Assembly (NCBI GenBank): GCA_028554755.1
Contig: JAPTOF010000006.1
Coordinates: 13,577,001 to 13,641,000, forward strand
Reading direction: 5' to 3'
DNA: 64,000 nucleotides
DNA from: Cordia subcordata
Taxonomy: Eukaryota; Streptophyta; Magnoliopsida; Boraginales; Cordiaceae
Shown here: positions 23,672 to 35,206 of the stretch, one piece after another
Layout of the letters: the number at the start of each line of letters is the position of its first letter
Position numbering within the stretch: the stretch's first letter is position 1
Made by a program: the position numbers and the translations under genes
The notes under the pieces: generated by a model
Seen by the model: only the letters and a program-made list of their open reading frames with translations
Told to the model about the DNA's origin: nothing
Database searches by the model: none

Positions 23672-26600
23672 ATGGGAAAAGGGGTGCTGAAAAATGCAAT
23701 GTGGAAAGCATTGGTGGTGCTGGTGGTGTTATTGTGGTCATGGTTTTCATGTGGAGAAGCTTCTGTTTCATATGACCATAAAGCCATCATTGTCAATGGA
23801 CAAAGAAGAATCCTCATTTCTGGATCCATTCACTACCCAAGAAGCACACCTGAGGTATAATTTTCCATCTATGCTTAATCCACTTCTTGGTTATGTGTTC
23901 TTTTTTTCCCCCCCACATTTTCCATGTTTCTTGCAAAAGGGTGTATTTTTGTGTGTTGTGTGTGTTTTTTGTCTATTTTCTACCTGTTTTCTTGATTTCT
24001 GTATTGTTTTCTTTAAATGGATGTATGAGCATTGAATCTTTTCTGTTTTGGTTAATGTCTTTTCGGGTTTATTTTTTTAAAATTTTTTGGGTGTGGTAGA
24101 TGTGGGCAGATCTTATCCAGAAGGCAAAAGAAGGCGGCTTAGATGTGATTCAGACATATGTATTTTGGAATGGTCATGAGCCTGAGCCTGGGAAAGTAAG
24201 TAAATTTGCTTCCTTTTTGTGTTGATGCTCTGCTATTGTTTGCAAGCATGAGCTAAAGTTTGCTTTTCTGTTGTTTATTCTATAGTATTATTTTGAAGGA
24301 AGATATGATCTGGTGAAGTTCATTAAGCTGGTGAAGGAAGCAGGGCTTAATGTTCATCTTAGGATTGGCCCCTATGTTTGTGCTGAATGGAACTTTGGGT
24401 AATGTTTTACGATACAATTGCTTTGGAGAAAGATTAAGTACCATTTTCGGTTATAACGTCTGTATCTTAAGCATTTGTGTTGTTTCAATCTCAGGGGCTT
24501 TCCGGTTTGGCTAAAGTATGTTCCTGGTATCAGTTTTAGAACAGATAACGCCCCCTTCAAGGTCAGGCAACTGCTTTTCTCATTTTATGTTTAATATCCA
24601 TTTAGGTGACTGCGCTTTAAGTTTGTGCTGTAACTTTTGGTACATTGACTGCTGTAATAGGCTGCGATGCAAAAATTCACTACCAAAATTGTGGATATGA
24701 TGAAAGCGGAGAGATTGTTTGAATCTCAAGGTGGTCCAATTATTCTATCGCAGGTATGGTAAATAGCAAACATTTATTGTTATCTTATCCGTGTGATCTT
24801 TTTTTGCATTACTTCAGCAAATCTGAGAAAGTTTCTTTCTTTGTAACTCAATGTGACAGATTGAGAATGAATATGGACCAATGGAGTATGAAATTGGTGA
24901 ACCTGGTCGAGCTTATACAGAATGGGCAGCTAAGATGGCTGCGGATCTTGCCACTGGTGTCCCATGGGTCATGTGCAAGCAAGATGATGCTCCCGATCCT
25001 GTTGTAAGTGTCACCACCTAATGCCAATATTTTTCTTAGGCCTTCTATTCTCAAGATCTTTTTCCAATATTGATTGTTTGGAATCATGTTCCCCCATTCT
25101 TAGTGGGCTTCTTGTGTAACATTTCTTGTCCCTGTCTGGAGTCATGGATGATGTTGCAAAATTCTGTATATCCTGCACATGGCCAGAGGATTTTATTTCT
25201 TTTCTCACTCCTATCTGTTTTATGTTGTCTTTATTTTATTGTATGCACTAACCTCTAGAATCTTCTTTTGTTCATGGATGTGCTTCTATTTCAACTTTAA
25301 GCTAACATTTGCATGTGATTTGCAATAAATATTCAGTATTCGGTTCAAGAATACTTTATGTTATCAGAAAGAATATCTTAACATCTATTGGACATTTGTT
25401 TTCCTGTATGCAATTAACTTCAAGTTCCAACTTTAACGTGTCCCATGTTTATCTTGCTCAGATTAATGCCTGCAATGGTTTCTACTGTGACTACTTCTCT
25501 CCAAATAAGGCTTATAAACCCAAGATGTGGACTGAAGCCTGGACTGGCTGGTAAGTTCACACTTTTCTTTCAGAAATGTGACTGAATTTCTGAATCATCA
25601 TCTTTAATATCTTACATTTTCTCACTGATCATCTCTTTGAATTGAATTTCACAGGTTTACTGAATTTGGAGGAGCAGTTCCTTATCGTCCAGTGGAAGAT
25701 TTGGCCTTTTCTGTCGCGAGGTTTATACAGAATGGGGGAGCTTTCATTAATTATTATATGGTTAGTTCATCCGTTTTTTGATAAATCCTTTTCAATATTT
25801 CCTTTAAAATATTCAACTGAACTTTTTTAGTTTTCCTTTTCTTTTACTTTTTTCAGTACCACGGAGGAACAAATTTTGCCAGGACATCTGGTGGTCCATT
25901 TATAGCCACTAGCTATGACTATGATGCACCTCTGGATGAATATGGTATGCATGCGAGGTTACATTATGAAAATCCGAGTCTATGTTGGATTTCTTTATCT
26001 GATGTGCATCTGGTATATTATTTGTCATGCTTCGTGACTGCAAATTTTCTTCATTCTAGTTTGAGTGTGACATGGAGTAGACTTTGGCCCTTGGATTTCA
26101 CTTGTCATGCTTTGTCTATAGTTCAACTGCTGGCATGTAATGACCAAAAACACAAAAAAGAAATTGCATGTGTGTAAGTAGATAAAATTTTCTGAGTGAT
26201 TATGTATGTTGGTCAGTCTTCCGTTACCCAAACTATGAAGCGATAGCCTAAAGGCTTAACATTTGTTGTGCGTCATGACAATTAAGAATGGAAGTCGTGC
26301 TTGGCATGATGATTAAGTGCATGGGGTAATCTGCTGTACATCTACCTTCGCAATGTTTGTGGTCGTCTAGTGACCTGGCGACTTTCATTGACAATTCCCA
26401 ATATCAATTTCTTCTGCAGAAGCTGTGATTTGTGACCTAGTATTGATGTCGTATCAAAAATACTCCCATCATTCTTAAGTCCAAAATATAGCTCCTGTAG
26501 GTGTTAAAAGGAAATAAAAGGAGAAAAGGGAAAACATATTGGGCAATATATGTATCTTGCAGAAATGAGAATCAACAATCAATTGTTGCTCTAGAAGAAA

Positions 26601-29600
26601 GGGAGAGAGAATGTCTACATCTTGAAGTCTTGGTTAGAGAGAAATGTAATATGAGGGCCTTAAGACTCAGTGACCAAGAACAGAGAACTAGTCTGATGGA
26701 GAACTAGTCTAATAAGGAATCTATAATAATAAAAGGAAACTAGGTCCAATAAGGATACACAGAGACTAATCTAAGAAGAAACCTTGAAAAGTAGTTGTAA
26801 CTCCTTAAAACCAAAGTATACTTTAACAGAGGATTGTCCTCATCACAAGTGTAATCATGAATATGTTGTTTTGTTGCTTGATTGTTCAGAATTTGAGAAG
26901 TAACTGAGCACAAGCTAAGAGTTATCTCTTCTAACATCCCCTTTGATTGCGGCCTAAAGATACCTATTCAAAAGCAATCCACGTGACTTTAGGAAAGTCC
27001 ATATATTAGCTTTTCTTGAAAAGAAGTCTTGTGCTTCTGATGCGGGGCTTTCTCGACATGATTTCTCATTTAGAGTGTTTGCATCAGTAAATTGTCAAGG
27101 AGTTATATATCCATTTTCTAAACTTATAAAAGCTATGGATTTCTTTATCAAGGACTATTACGGCAACCGAAGTGGGGTCATCTGAAAGATCTGCACAGAG
27201 CTATAAAGCTGTGTGAGCCAGCCTTAGTATCTGGAGATCCTACTGTGACACCTCTCGGAAACTATCAAGAGGTCAGATTTAACTTCAGTTCTCTTGGAAC
27301 CACATTAGCCTATCTGTAACTGGAAGTCTACCATTCACCTTATTATTTATCAATGCAGGCACGTGTTTTTAAATCTAGGTCAGGAGCTTGTGCTGCATTC
27401 CTTGCCAACTATAATCAGCATTCTTTTGCTAAGGTGGCTTTTGGAAATATGCATTATAACGTGCCGCCCTGGTCCATTAGCATTCTTCCTGACTGCAAGA
27501 ACACAGTCTATAATACTGCAAGGGTAGGTAAGATAATTTTTCCTTGCTTTTTTGGCTATCAGTTCAACATTAACCCCATGATGGAATTCCTTGTGAAGGT
27601 TGGCGCTCAAAGCGCCCAGATGAAGATGACTCCTGTTAGTCGCGGATTCTCTTGGCAGTCATATAATGATGAGACTGCATCTTATAAAGACAATACATTC
27701 ACAATGTCTGGATTGCTGGAGCAGATAAATACAACCAGGGATGTCTCAGATTATCTATGGTATACAACGGAGTAAGTGATGTGCAATACTTTCTAAATAA
27801 TTCTTTTATCCTGTGAACTGATGTCGTTTTGTTTGGCACTTATAGTAACTGTTTGAATTTTGCAGTGTCAAGATTGACTCCAGTGAAGAATTTCTGCGAG
27901 GAGGGCAGTGGCCTGTTCTGAACGTTATGTCAGCTGGCCATGCTTTGCATGTTTTCATCAATGGTCAGTTAGCAGGTATGGAGCATGATATAAAGATTAT
28001 TCCTGTCCAATATACAGCAGCTTATGATATATTGTAATTGGAGACTTACTAGCTCCCACTATTATCTCTGCCAGGAACTAGTTATGGTAGTTTAGAAAAC
28101 CCGAGGCTAACTTTTAGTCAAGGTGTAAATTTAAGAGCTGGAGTCAACACGATTTCACTCCTGAGCATTGCCGTTGGTCTACCGGTTGGTTTTTTTTTTT
28201 TTCTTTTCTCTTTCTATCTAACTATCTAGGCTCTCTGTCTGTTTGTCTACATGTTGCATCTGCAAAAGTCCCCTGCATGGGCACATTACAGACATGCATG
28301 TATGTGCATGCTTGTACAGTAAAAGGCATGCTCCAAAATTCTGGTTTTAGTGAGATTGATCTATAACACACTTTAATATCTACTTCTGCATGTGTGAGAA
28401 CTCAGAATATTGGCCCACATTTTGAGACTTGGAATGCTGGCGTTCTCGGTCCAGTTTCACTATACGGACTTAATGAAGGGAGAAGGGACTTATCTTGGCA
28501 GAAGTGGTCTTACAAGGTAGATTTAAACATTCTGTCCAAAAATTCTAGACTTTTAATAGCACATATATAACAGATCATAATTTGGCTATGTTTTCACCAG
28601 GTTGGTCTAAAAGGAGAAGCTTTGAGTCTTCATTCACTCAGTGGAAGCTCCTCTGTTGAGTGGACTGGAGGTTCTTTTGTGGCAAGGAATCAACCGTTGA
28701 CCTGGTATAAGGTAGTGCAGACCATTCTCTGTGAATAGGACTTATACTCCTTGCAGAATATTGATCTTTATTGGAGCTTTTTTGTTCTAAATTCAACTAA
28801 CATTCATAGTACATCTCCAGACTACATTCAATGCTCCGGGAGGAAATGAGCCTTTGGCTTTGGACATGAATAGCATGGGTAAAGGTCAGATATGGATAAA
28901 CGGTCAGCACATTGGAAGATACTGGCCTGCATACAAAGCATCTGGTACTTGTGGTGCCTGTAACTATGCAGGCTGGTTTGATGAGAAGAAATGCTTAAGT
29001 AATTGTGGCGAGGCTTCTCAAAGATGGTATGCTGAATAATTAGCTTTTTGCTGAATCAGACATTTAAATAGTTGAATTACCTCATGGAAATGATAATTTT
29101 AATTTTTAGGTACCATGTTCCTCGCTCCTGGCTACACCCAAGGGGAAATTTGTTGGTTGTATTTGAGGAATGGGGTGGAAATCCTAATGGGATCTCTTTA
29201 GTGAAACGAGAAATAGCAAGTGTCTGTGCAGATATATTTGAATGGCAACCAACATTAATGAATTATCAGATGCAAACGTCAGGTAGAGTCAACAAGGCAC
29301 TGCGTCCTAAAGCTCATCTGTGGTGTGCTCCTGGCCAGAAGATCACATCAATTAAATTTGCGAGCTTTGGAACACCTGAAGGAGTCTGTGGAAGCTTCAG
29401 TGAGGGAAGTTGCCACGCCTACAAGTCTTATGATGCTTTTGAAAGGGTATGTACCAAATCTAGTAAAAAGAAAAATGTGAACTCCAGATTTCTTGTTTCT
29501 CAAGTTATGAGGAAGTTGGAATATATAGCTTGCATACGATAATTTTCTGTGTTTCCTAATTCATCTAAACTATCTCCACCTTTGGGTGAAAAAACAAAGG

Positions 29601-29958
29601 CACTCTGTTTCATATCTTTTACAAAATATAATGTCTTCAGAACCAAGTGTTAGAGGTTTCCCAGGATATTGTCATTTAAAGACATAGCTCAGCTTGACTC
29701 CATTTTAACACATGTTTGTGTAATAAATAACTTCCCACATTAAAAGTTTACTAATGTAACATTTAGGGACATTACCCTTTAAGCATCTGATTTGCTGTGA
29801 TTTTATGATTTCTGGATTTGCCTGAGTTATTCTGTCCTGTATTGTAGAATTGCATAGGGCAGCAATCATGTGCCGTGATTGTAGCACCTGAAACATTTGG
29901 AGGAGACCCATGTCCAAATGTGATGAAGAAGCTTTCTGTTGAGGCTATTTGCAGCTGA
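23672..29958 (+). CDS. BGAL1-like: Beta-galactosidase, GH35 family, BGAL1-like, with C-terminal SUEL lectin domain (19 exons, 843 aa)
   Basis: Secreted exo-beta-galactosidase of glycoside hydrolase family 35. The family removes terminal galactose from cell-wall pectin side chains, xyloglucan or arabinogalactan proteins. I joined exons 23672-23854, 24100-24195, 24286-24398, 24495-24561, 24661-24753, 24860-25003, 25462-25550, 25655-25760, 25857-25944, 27153-27271, 27359-27523, 27599-27771, 27866-27975, 28075-28184, 28406-28516, 28601-28711, 28821-29026, 29110-29446 and 29848-29958. All junctions are GT-AG and the frame stays open. Residues 1-30 are a signal peptide. The GH35 signature [13 protein letters not shown] puts the acid/base at E188, and [10 protein letters not shown] puts the nucleophile at E257. 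The HGGTNF motif is at 299-304 but is followed by Ala305 instead of the usual Gly. A Cys-rich SUEL/galactose-binding lectin domain spans about 760-843 and ends [16 protein letters not shown]. The length matches Arabidopsis BGAL1. The start is the first ATG before the signal peptide. The product looks intact and functional. Confidence 0.96.
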
Positions 29959-30500
29959 TGACATTGAATATACAAAATGCTGGAATCGAGGAGAACCAGA
30001 TCCATGCCGAAGAAATCCATAGGTCCGACTTTAGTTCTTTCAGAACCATACTAATTTTTTAGACACTTATTTCGTCAGCCAAATATCTCGAACACCACTC
30101 CATTTATTTTTTGGCTTTGCTGGGGTGAAGTTGTACAGCTCGACAACACACCCTTAGCCAAAGCCCCATTGGTGAATGGTGATTGTGGAGAAGATTTTGT
30201 ATATAAAGATGCACTTCATCTTGTGGTTGTTGGCCTGATTCTGGAATTCTAGAGTCAGAATGGAGGTTGCAATGCACAGCGCGACGATTGTAGCACAGTC
30301 CATGTGCATATCTCCAGTCTTTAGATTATGTAAGCTTTTGGCTTTCAAGAATGTCTTGTAGTTGTAGTGTCTTCGTGTATAAGAAAAGCAATCATTCATT
30401 GCTTTTATTCTTGTAACAGTACTTGTAATGGCAATCATTCATTGCTTGATCCCTGTTACCAGTTCTTGTAATGGCAATAAGAAAATGAAGCTTTATTCAA
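29959..30500 (+). other. Probable 3' UTR of the beta-galactosidase gene, with a short tandem duplication
   Basis: No coding potential is seen after the TGA at 29956-29958. Two near-identical units of about 43 bases, each starting GCAATCATTCATTGCTT and ending in CTTGTAATG, lie at roughly 30388-30475. They are followed by AATAAG near 30477, a plausible polyadenylation signal. The 3' end is inferred. Confidence 0.45.
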
Positions 30501-31249
30501 CTCATCTTTTTCTTTCATTTCTTGATCTTGCGCTGCACTTTTTCTTGCGTGTTTATGGACTTGTATTTGCTCCTTGATTCTTTAAATGTATATTGTCAGA
30601 AAAGAATTAAGAAATAGCCCATGATGAAGATACATATTATGTGGATAGTTATCGATACAAGGGAAGTCCAACTGCGAAGTTTGATCACTAGACACTTGGC
30701 GGCAAAGTCAGATTGTGAATTGGTAAATCTTGAGTAGAAGGGGTACTTCACAACTTAACCACTAAATGAGTTAAGGCATTTTACTCAAAGTATAGAATTG
30801 GGATTGAGCCACATCAAACCTCAGTTATATTACGTGTATAATTGTGGACTTATTCATTTCGATTTGTTGTTGTATATGGATTTCAAATCTTGTTATAACA
30901 CATTAAGCTATGAAATGTAAGCCTCTGTTAGCTTATTTGGTTGAAACACATAAGGGGACACCATTTTTGCGTACATTATCTTGGCTTTTGGACGTTTTAC
31001 AAAAAATTTGCTGTGCCACCTATACCGTATCTGTCTAGCGAAAAAGAAAAAAAGAAAATTGCAGCTTGTTTATTGCATTATTTGCTTGTACATCATTTTG
31101 TTACTGATATTATACGTGTTTGTTTTATGTCCCAAAAATACTCTTCCAAAAAAAAAAATCTTAGATTAAGCTTTAAAATGCTATTTGAGCCCAAAAAAAA
31201 AAAAAGAAGAAAAACAGAGGAAATAGTTTTTTTTTTTTGGTAATTACTG

Positions 31250-32960
31250 AAAAGTATCAAGCCCTTGTCGACTTGTCACGTATCTGTCCCCACTTTCCTC
31301 ACCAAAACTTAACGTCTTGGAAACGCGCTTCAGCTTTCAAATCAGAAGCGTTCAGCAAGCGCCTGGAGGCGTTTAGGCGTCTAATCAACGCCAAAGCAGT
31401 GGGAAGCGTACTAGAAACCCTAGCTGCAACAGACGGACTTTGAAAGCGAGCTAATTTGCTTTCGGTGTTCTTCGTTTTCATCTTCAGAGATTATTGTTGT
31501 GCCTGAACAGCTTATGCACCGGAATCTTTCTTTTCATGTGAGCATATACATATATACATACACATATATACACAAATATACATATATGTATATTACAAAT
31601 TTAGTTGTGACGTTAATAATGGTGGTGATTCTTGAGTAAATTTTACCCTAACTATTGTTTTTTGCTATAATTATTGACTGCAATCTTCTTTACTTACTTT
31701 GCTGTTATTTATTTGACATTCTCTTAATTTGCTTGTTGTTAGATGTGCGAAATCATCCAGTTTGCGATCCATTGCAGACGCGGAAAAGGTATTTTTTCAG
31801 TAGTCTTTTTTAACTTAAATTAAGTTAAGAGAGTGTTTGGCCGTGCTTATTTGGGTGCTTTTATAAGCATCCAAAAGAAAATTGGTGAGAGAAACTTTTT
31901 TTTATTTTTTTTTTATTTTGAGGGTTTATAGGCGTCCAAGTAATCAATTAGTGTGAAAAACTTATTGATTTATTTTTTTTTGAGGGCTTATAACCATCCA
32001 AATAAGCAGTGGCGAACACCCTCTAACATTTGATATTTAGCAGTGATGTTATACGTTTTATTGTAATTTTACTTTTTGTTTCTATATATGTGATATTTTA
32101 ACCTACCTGCTATGTAGTTAATATCTCCTGCTATTTTTGATTATTAAAATTCAACGAAATTTGAACAGTTGACACCCCCTTTTTTCTATTTTTCTATTTC
32201 ATTTTATTTGTTGATATTTCCAATTAGATCTTGTTCGTAGAATTTCTATAGGAAAAAAATTATTATTTTGTTTCAGTAACTAATGAAATCTTTAGTTCGG
32301 ATTTTCTTTTTTAAACGCAATAGTTTCTGCTGGAGCAATTGACATTAGTATCCACCTTTCTCGGCCTCATATTTGCTCTGTCAAAATTGTTCTCAGATGC
32401 TAATATGCTGACTATGAGAGTTGTTGATGTTCCTCCTGAGTTTGATGTACTACATGTCACTGCTATGTTAATATCAATCAGTATGGCATTTGGTTTTGAC
32501 TTATCTCTTGAGAAACAAAGGCAGCATTATTCTGCTTCACTATGTTTTGATAGATATTCCCTGATGAAGCATAGGAAAAAAGAAAAAAAAAAATCACGTT
32601 TCTTTAAAATGTGGCCAGTTCAATGTTCTAGAATGACTTATGCCTTCTCATGACTGGTCATTACCAGTCCATGCTTTTAACTGTTCTTTCTATATTTTGG
32701 TCTTTAATGTTGAATATTTTCAAGTGTGGTTTTTTTTTCTTGTCCTGGAAATTTCGTACATCCTTGATAACCTTAACTATTGACTCTGGAAATCTCATAC
32801 TACCTTGATTAGCTCTAATTATGATGATGCAGCATCCCTCTAATGTTTCTTAATTCTAACAGGTTGTGTTGTCGGTTGCCTGAGGAAACTATACGCCTGT
32901 GTAATGATATTAGAAGATCCTTCCAAACAACGGTCCAAGCTACTTTCTACTGAGTTGTGG
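31250..32960 (+). other. Possible eroded gene or non-coding transcript unit
   Basis: A relatively GC-rich block (31265-31450) ends with GAAACCCTAGCTGCAAC, a common leader motif of plant housekeeping genes (AAACCCTA telo-box). Short coding-like patches follow: one after TTGTTAG near 31741 (ATGTGCGAAATCATCCAG), an open stretch at 32339-32560, and 32864-32950 (LCCRLPEETIRLCNDIRRSFQTT). I could not join these into one open frame with good splice sites, and recognise no family. It may be a decayed gene interrupted by the MITE at 31829. Confidence 0.3.
31826..32026. mobile_element. Tourist-like (PIF/Harbinger) MITE, 195 bp, TAA target duplication
   Basis: Ends GAGAGTGTTTGGCCGTGCTT and (reverse complement) GAGGGTGTTCGCCACTGCTT pair well, and TAA flanks both sides (31826-31828 and 32024-32026). 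Confidence 0.78.
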
Positions 32961-33109
32961 GATATTGATTAGGTTGGTGCTCAATTGGCCATCCAAACTT
33001 TTATTTTATGATTGCAAGAAGATTCTACAAGTTGACATTGATTTTTTTTTTTTTGAGCAACTCAGTTACGTAGAAGCAAATGTATTAAAAATTTATATGT
33101 TGATTATGG

Positions 33110-33144
<35 letters not shown>

Positions 33145-34311
33145 GAGGATGTGGAATTTTATTTTTTTTAAGAGTATCAATAGTGGTTCCCCACTTACCC
33201 TTATAATGACTCGAACTCCCATAGATTTTAAGTGAGAGATGCTAAAGAGAATGTGGAATTGGACAGATATGTTCCTAAAAATTATTTCCAGTAGTTGGCG
33301 TCAAAACAACCCACCTAAAGCCATTATGTTCATAAAAAGCTTGGAATGCTGCTTTCTTTTGTCAAACAGTTTAATCGTTGTTAGAATTGGATATATATTT
33401 GTATAATTAACATTGGTAGGTGAAAATATGATCGTTAAGAGAGCGAAATATAAATTAGTCAGTATATATTGTTAATTATGAACCTTGCACTTGTCTCCTT
33501 AACTAATTTTTTATTTTCTGATGATGTTGGTTTGAATCCAAACATAACAAATTAACATTCCTAGGAAAATTTTAAAATTTTTCTGGGAATATTTTTGATA
33601 TACTAAATAGTTTTTATGTCATTTTTGGGAATTACATTTTTGGGAATCAAATTCCTATGTGATTCCTGGGAATAGTTTGTCGTTCCCCAAACCAAACGCC
33701 CGCTTAGTGTTTTATTCCTGATTTTAGATTTTATCAGCTACTAGACTTCATGCTCCAAGGGTGGAATTTTTTAAAAAAATATTACAAAATTTATTCTTTT
33801 TTACGAAAATATTGCAAGTTTTGAATCATTTTCAAAAATAATACAACATGTTTTAGGAATGCTGGAACCATTAAAGAAATGCTTGAAGTGATCAACGAAT
33901 GCTCCAAGCGAGCTAGGACTGCTTCACGCAGCCTATAAGACCTTGCAGTCCCGCCTTTCCCCAGACCAAGCCCCATCTCCCTGTTTCTTTACTCTTTCTC
34001 TTGTCTTTAACAGTAATAGTTAATTTGCTATGATATATTTTTTTCTTGAAATTAATTGTATGTTATATATTTAATTGCATTAGATATATTATTGAGCTGT
34101 GTGTTTGTCTATTTTGTATGCAATATTATTAGATTAATTAATTTAATTTGTGTTTTATTTTGTTTAGTTTATTTACTTACATTACATTAGAATCTATTGT
34201 ATGGTAAGTTTAATTATTTAATTAGATTAGAATTGTATTCTCTTGTATTTATTACATTATTTGGAGATATTATTTATTTAATATTATGATAAGATTATTA
34301 TAATTGTGATA
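32961..34311. other. Intergenic, no gene recognised
   Basis: Contains a TA microsatellite and, at 33655-33715, GGGAATAGTTTGTCGTTCCCC followed by AAACCAAACGCCCGC, resembling a MITE terminus without a clear partner. 33840-33990 is less AT-rich, with no recognisable protein. Confidence 0.4.
33111..33142. repeat. (TA)n microsatellite
   Basis: About 30 bases of pure TA between GCC and GAAGAGG. Confidence 0.9.
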
Positions 34312-34659
34312 AACATGTTAATTAATTAACTTAAAGTGATTCTTGTACGATATTTATTTTCACGACCATACACGTCGTTTATGGGGTCGCATGAAATAAG
34401 GTTCTAAATATTGTGATTATCGATGTCCAACTTTTTCTTTGAGCATATTTCGCCCAAAAAAACTTTTTTCTTTGAGAATATTGCGCCTTTTATTTAACTT
34501 CAATGGGACAATGTGATTACTCCATATTTCGACTTTCTTTTAGGAATTGCACCTTTTGGTATCTGAAAATCTTATTTCAGGCGGCCATATATACGACGTC
34601 TATGATCGTGAAAATAAATATTTTACAAAATCACTTTAATTTAATTAATTAATATGTTT
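34312..34659. repeat. Imperfect palindrome, arms about 95 bp (34312-34410 and 34561-34659)
   Basis: The left arm contains TTAATTAATTAACTTAAAG, ATATTTATTTTCACGACCAT and CATGAAATAAG. The right arm holds the inverse of each in the same order with few mismatches. The loop is about 150 bp. It could be a foldback element or the inner part of a longer inverted-repeat transposon. It lies 230 bp upstream of a Copia-type LTR. Confidence 0.75.
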
Positions 34660-34890
34660 ATTTGATACAATAATAAAAATTTTTAATAAATAATATATTA
34701 TAATTAAACTTTTAATTATATCTATGTTATCTTAGTATTTGTCACGTACTGCATAATTATTTATATAATTACAATGTATAGACATATTAAAAGCTAAAGG
34801 TTGATCATATGTCATTTAAAAACTAAATAAATTGACATTTATAATTATTAGAATTAAGAAATTTTACCATAATAAGCTTTCTATAATTAT

Positions 34891-35114
34891 TGATAGAGGA
34901 TCAGTTAGTATAGTTAGTATAGTAACTGACATATGATGAAATAGTTAGAACGAGCATGTGCTAGTTAGTTAGTGGTGTAACCACTTTATGTAGAGCCAAG
35001 TAAAGGCAGTTATAGCAGATAACTATATATACCTGAACTCATGTATTCATTAATCAATCTAAAATGAAAATCATTTTCCTCTCTCTCACATTTCTTCCCA
35101 TGGTAATCAGAGCT
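34891..35114 (+). mobile_element. Copia-type 5' LTR remnant (34891-35100) with tRNA-Met primer-binding site
   Basis: A 210-bp unit begins TGATAGAGG and ends TTTCTTCCCA. It is followed at once by TGGTAATCAGAGCTAGGA, a one-base-insertion variant of the initiator-tRNA-Met primer site (TGGTATCAGAGC) of Copia elements. CAGTTATAGCAGATAACTATATATACC inside it fits a TATA region. No second LTR, gag or pol is found. The plant mobile domain pseudogene starts 93 bases beyond the primer site. Confidence 0.72.
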
Positions 35115-35206
35115 AGGAGTATATCCTGGTGAAGATTTTTTTTTTTTGGAAAACTGATGTAATTTATTTTTGTTTTTAATGATCGTAATTTATTTTGTTT
35201 CACCAA

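Noticed and set aside
25309..25554. Frame running into exon 7 of the beta-galactosidase gene
   Set aside because: Its first part is intron 6; only 25462-25550 is exon, supported by homology and splice sites.
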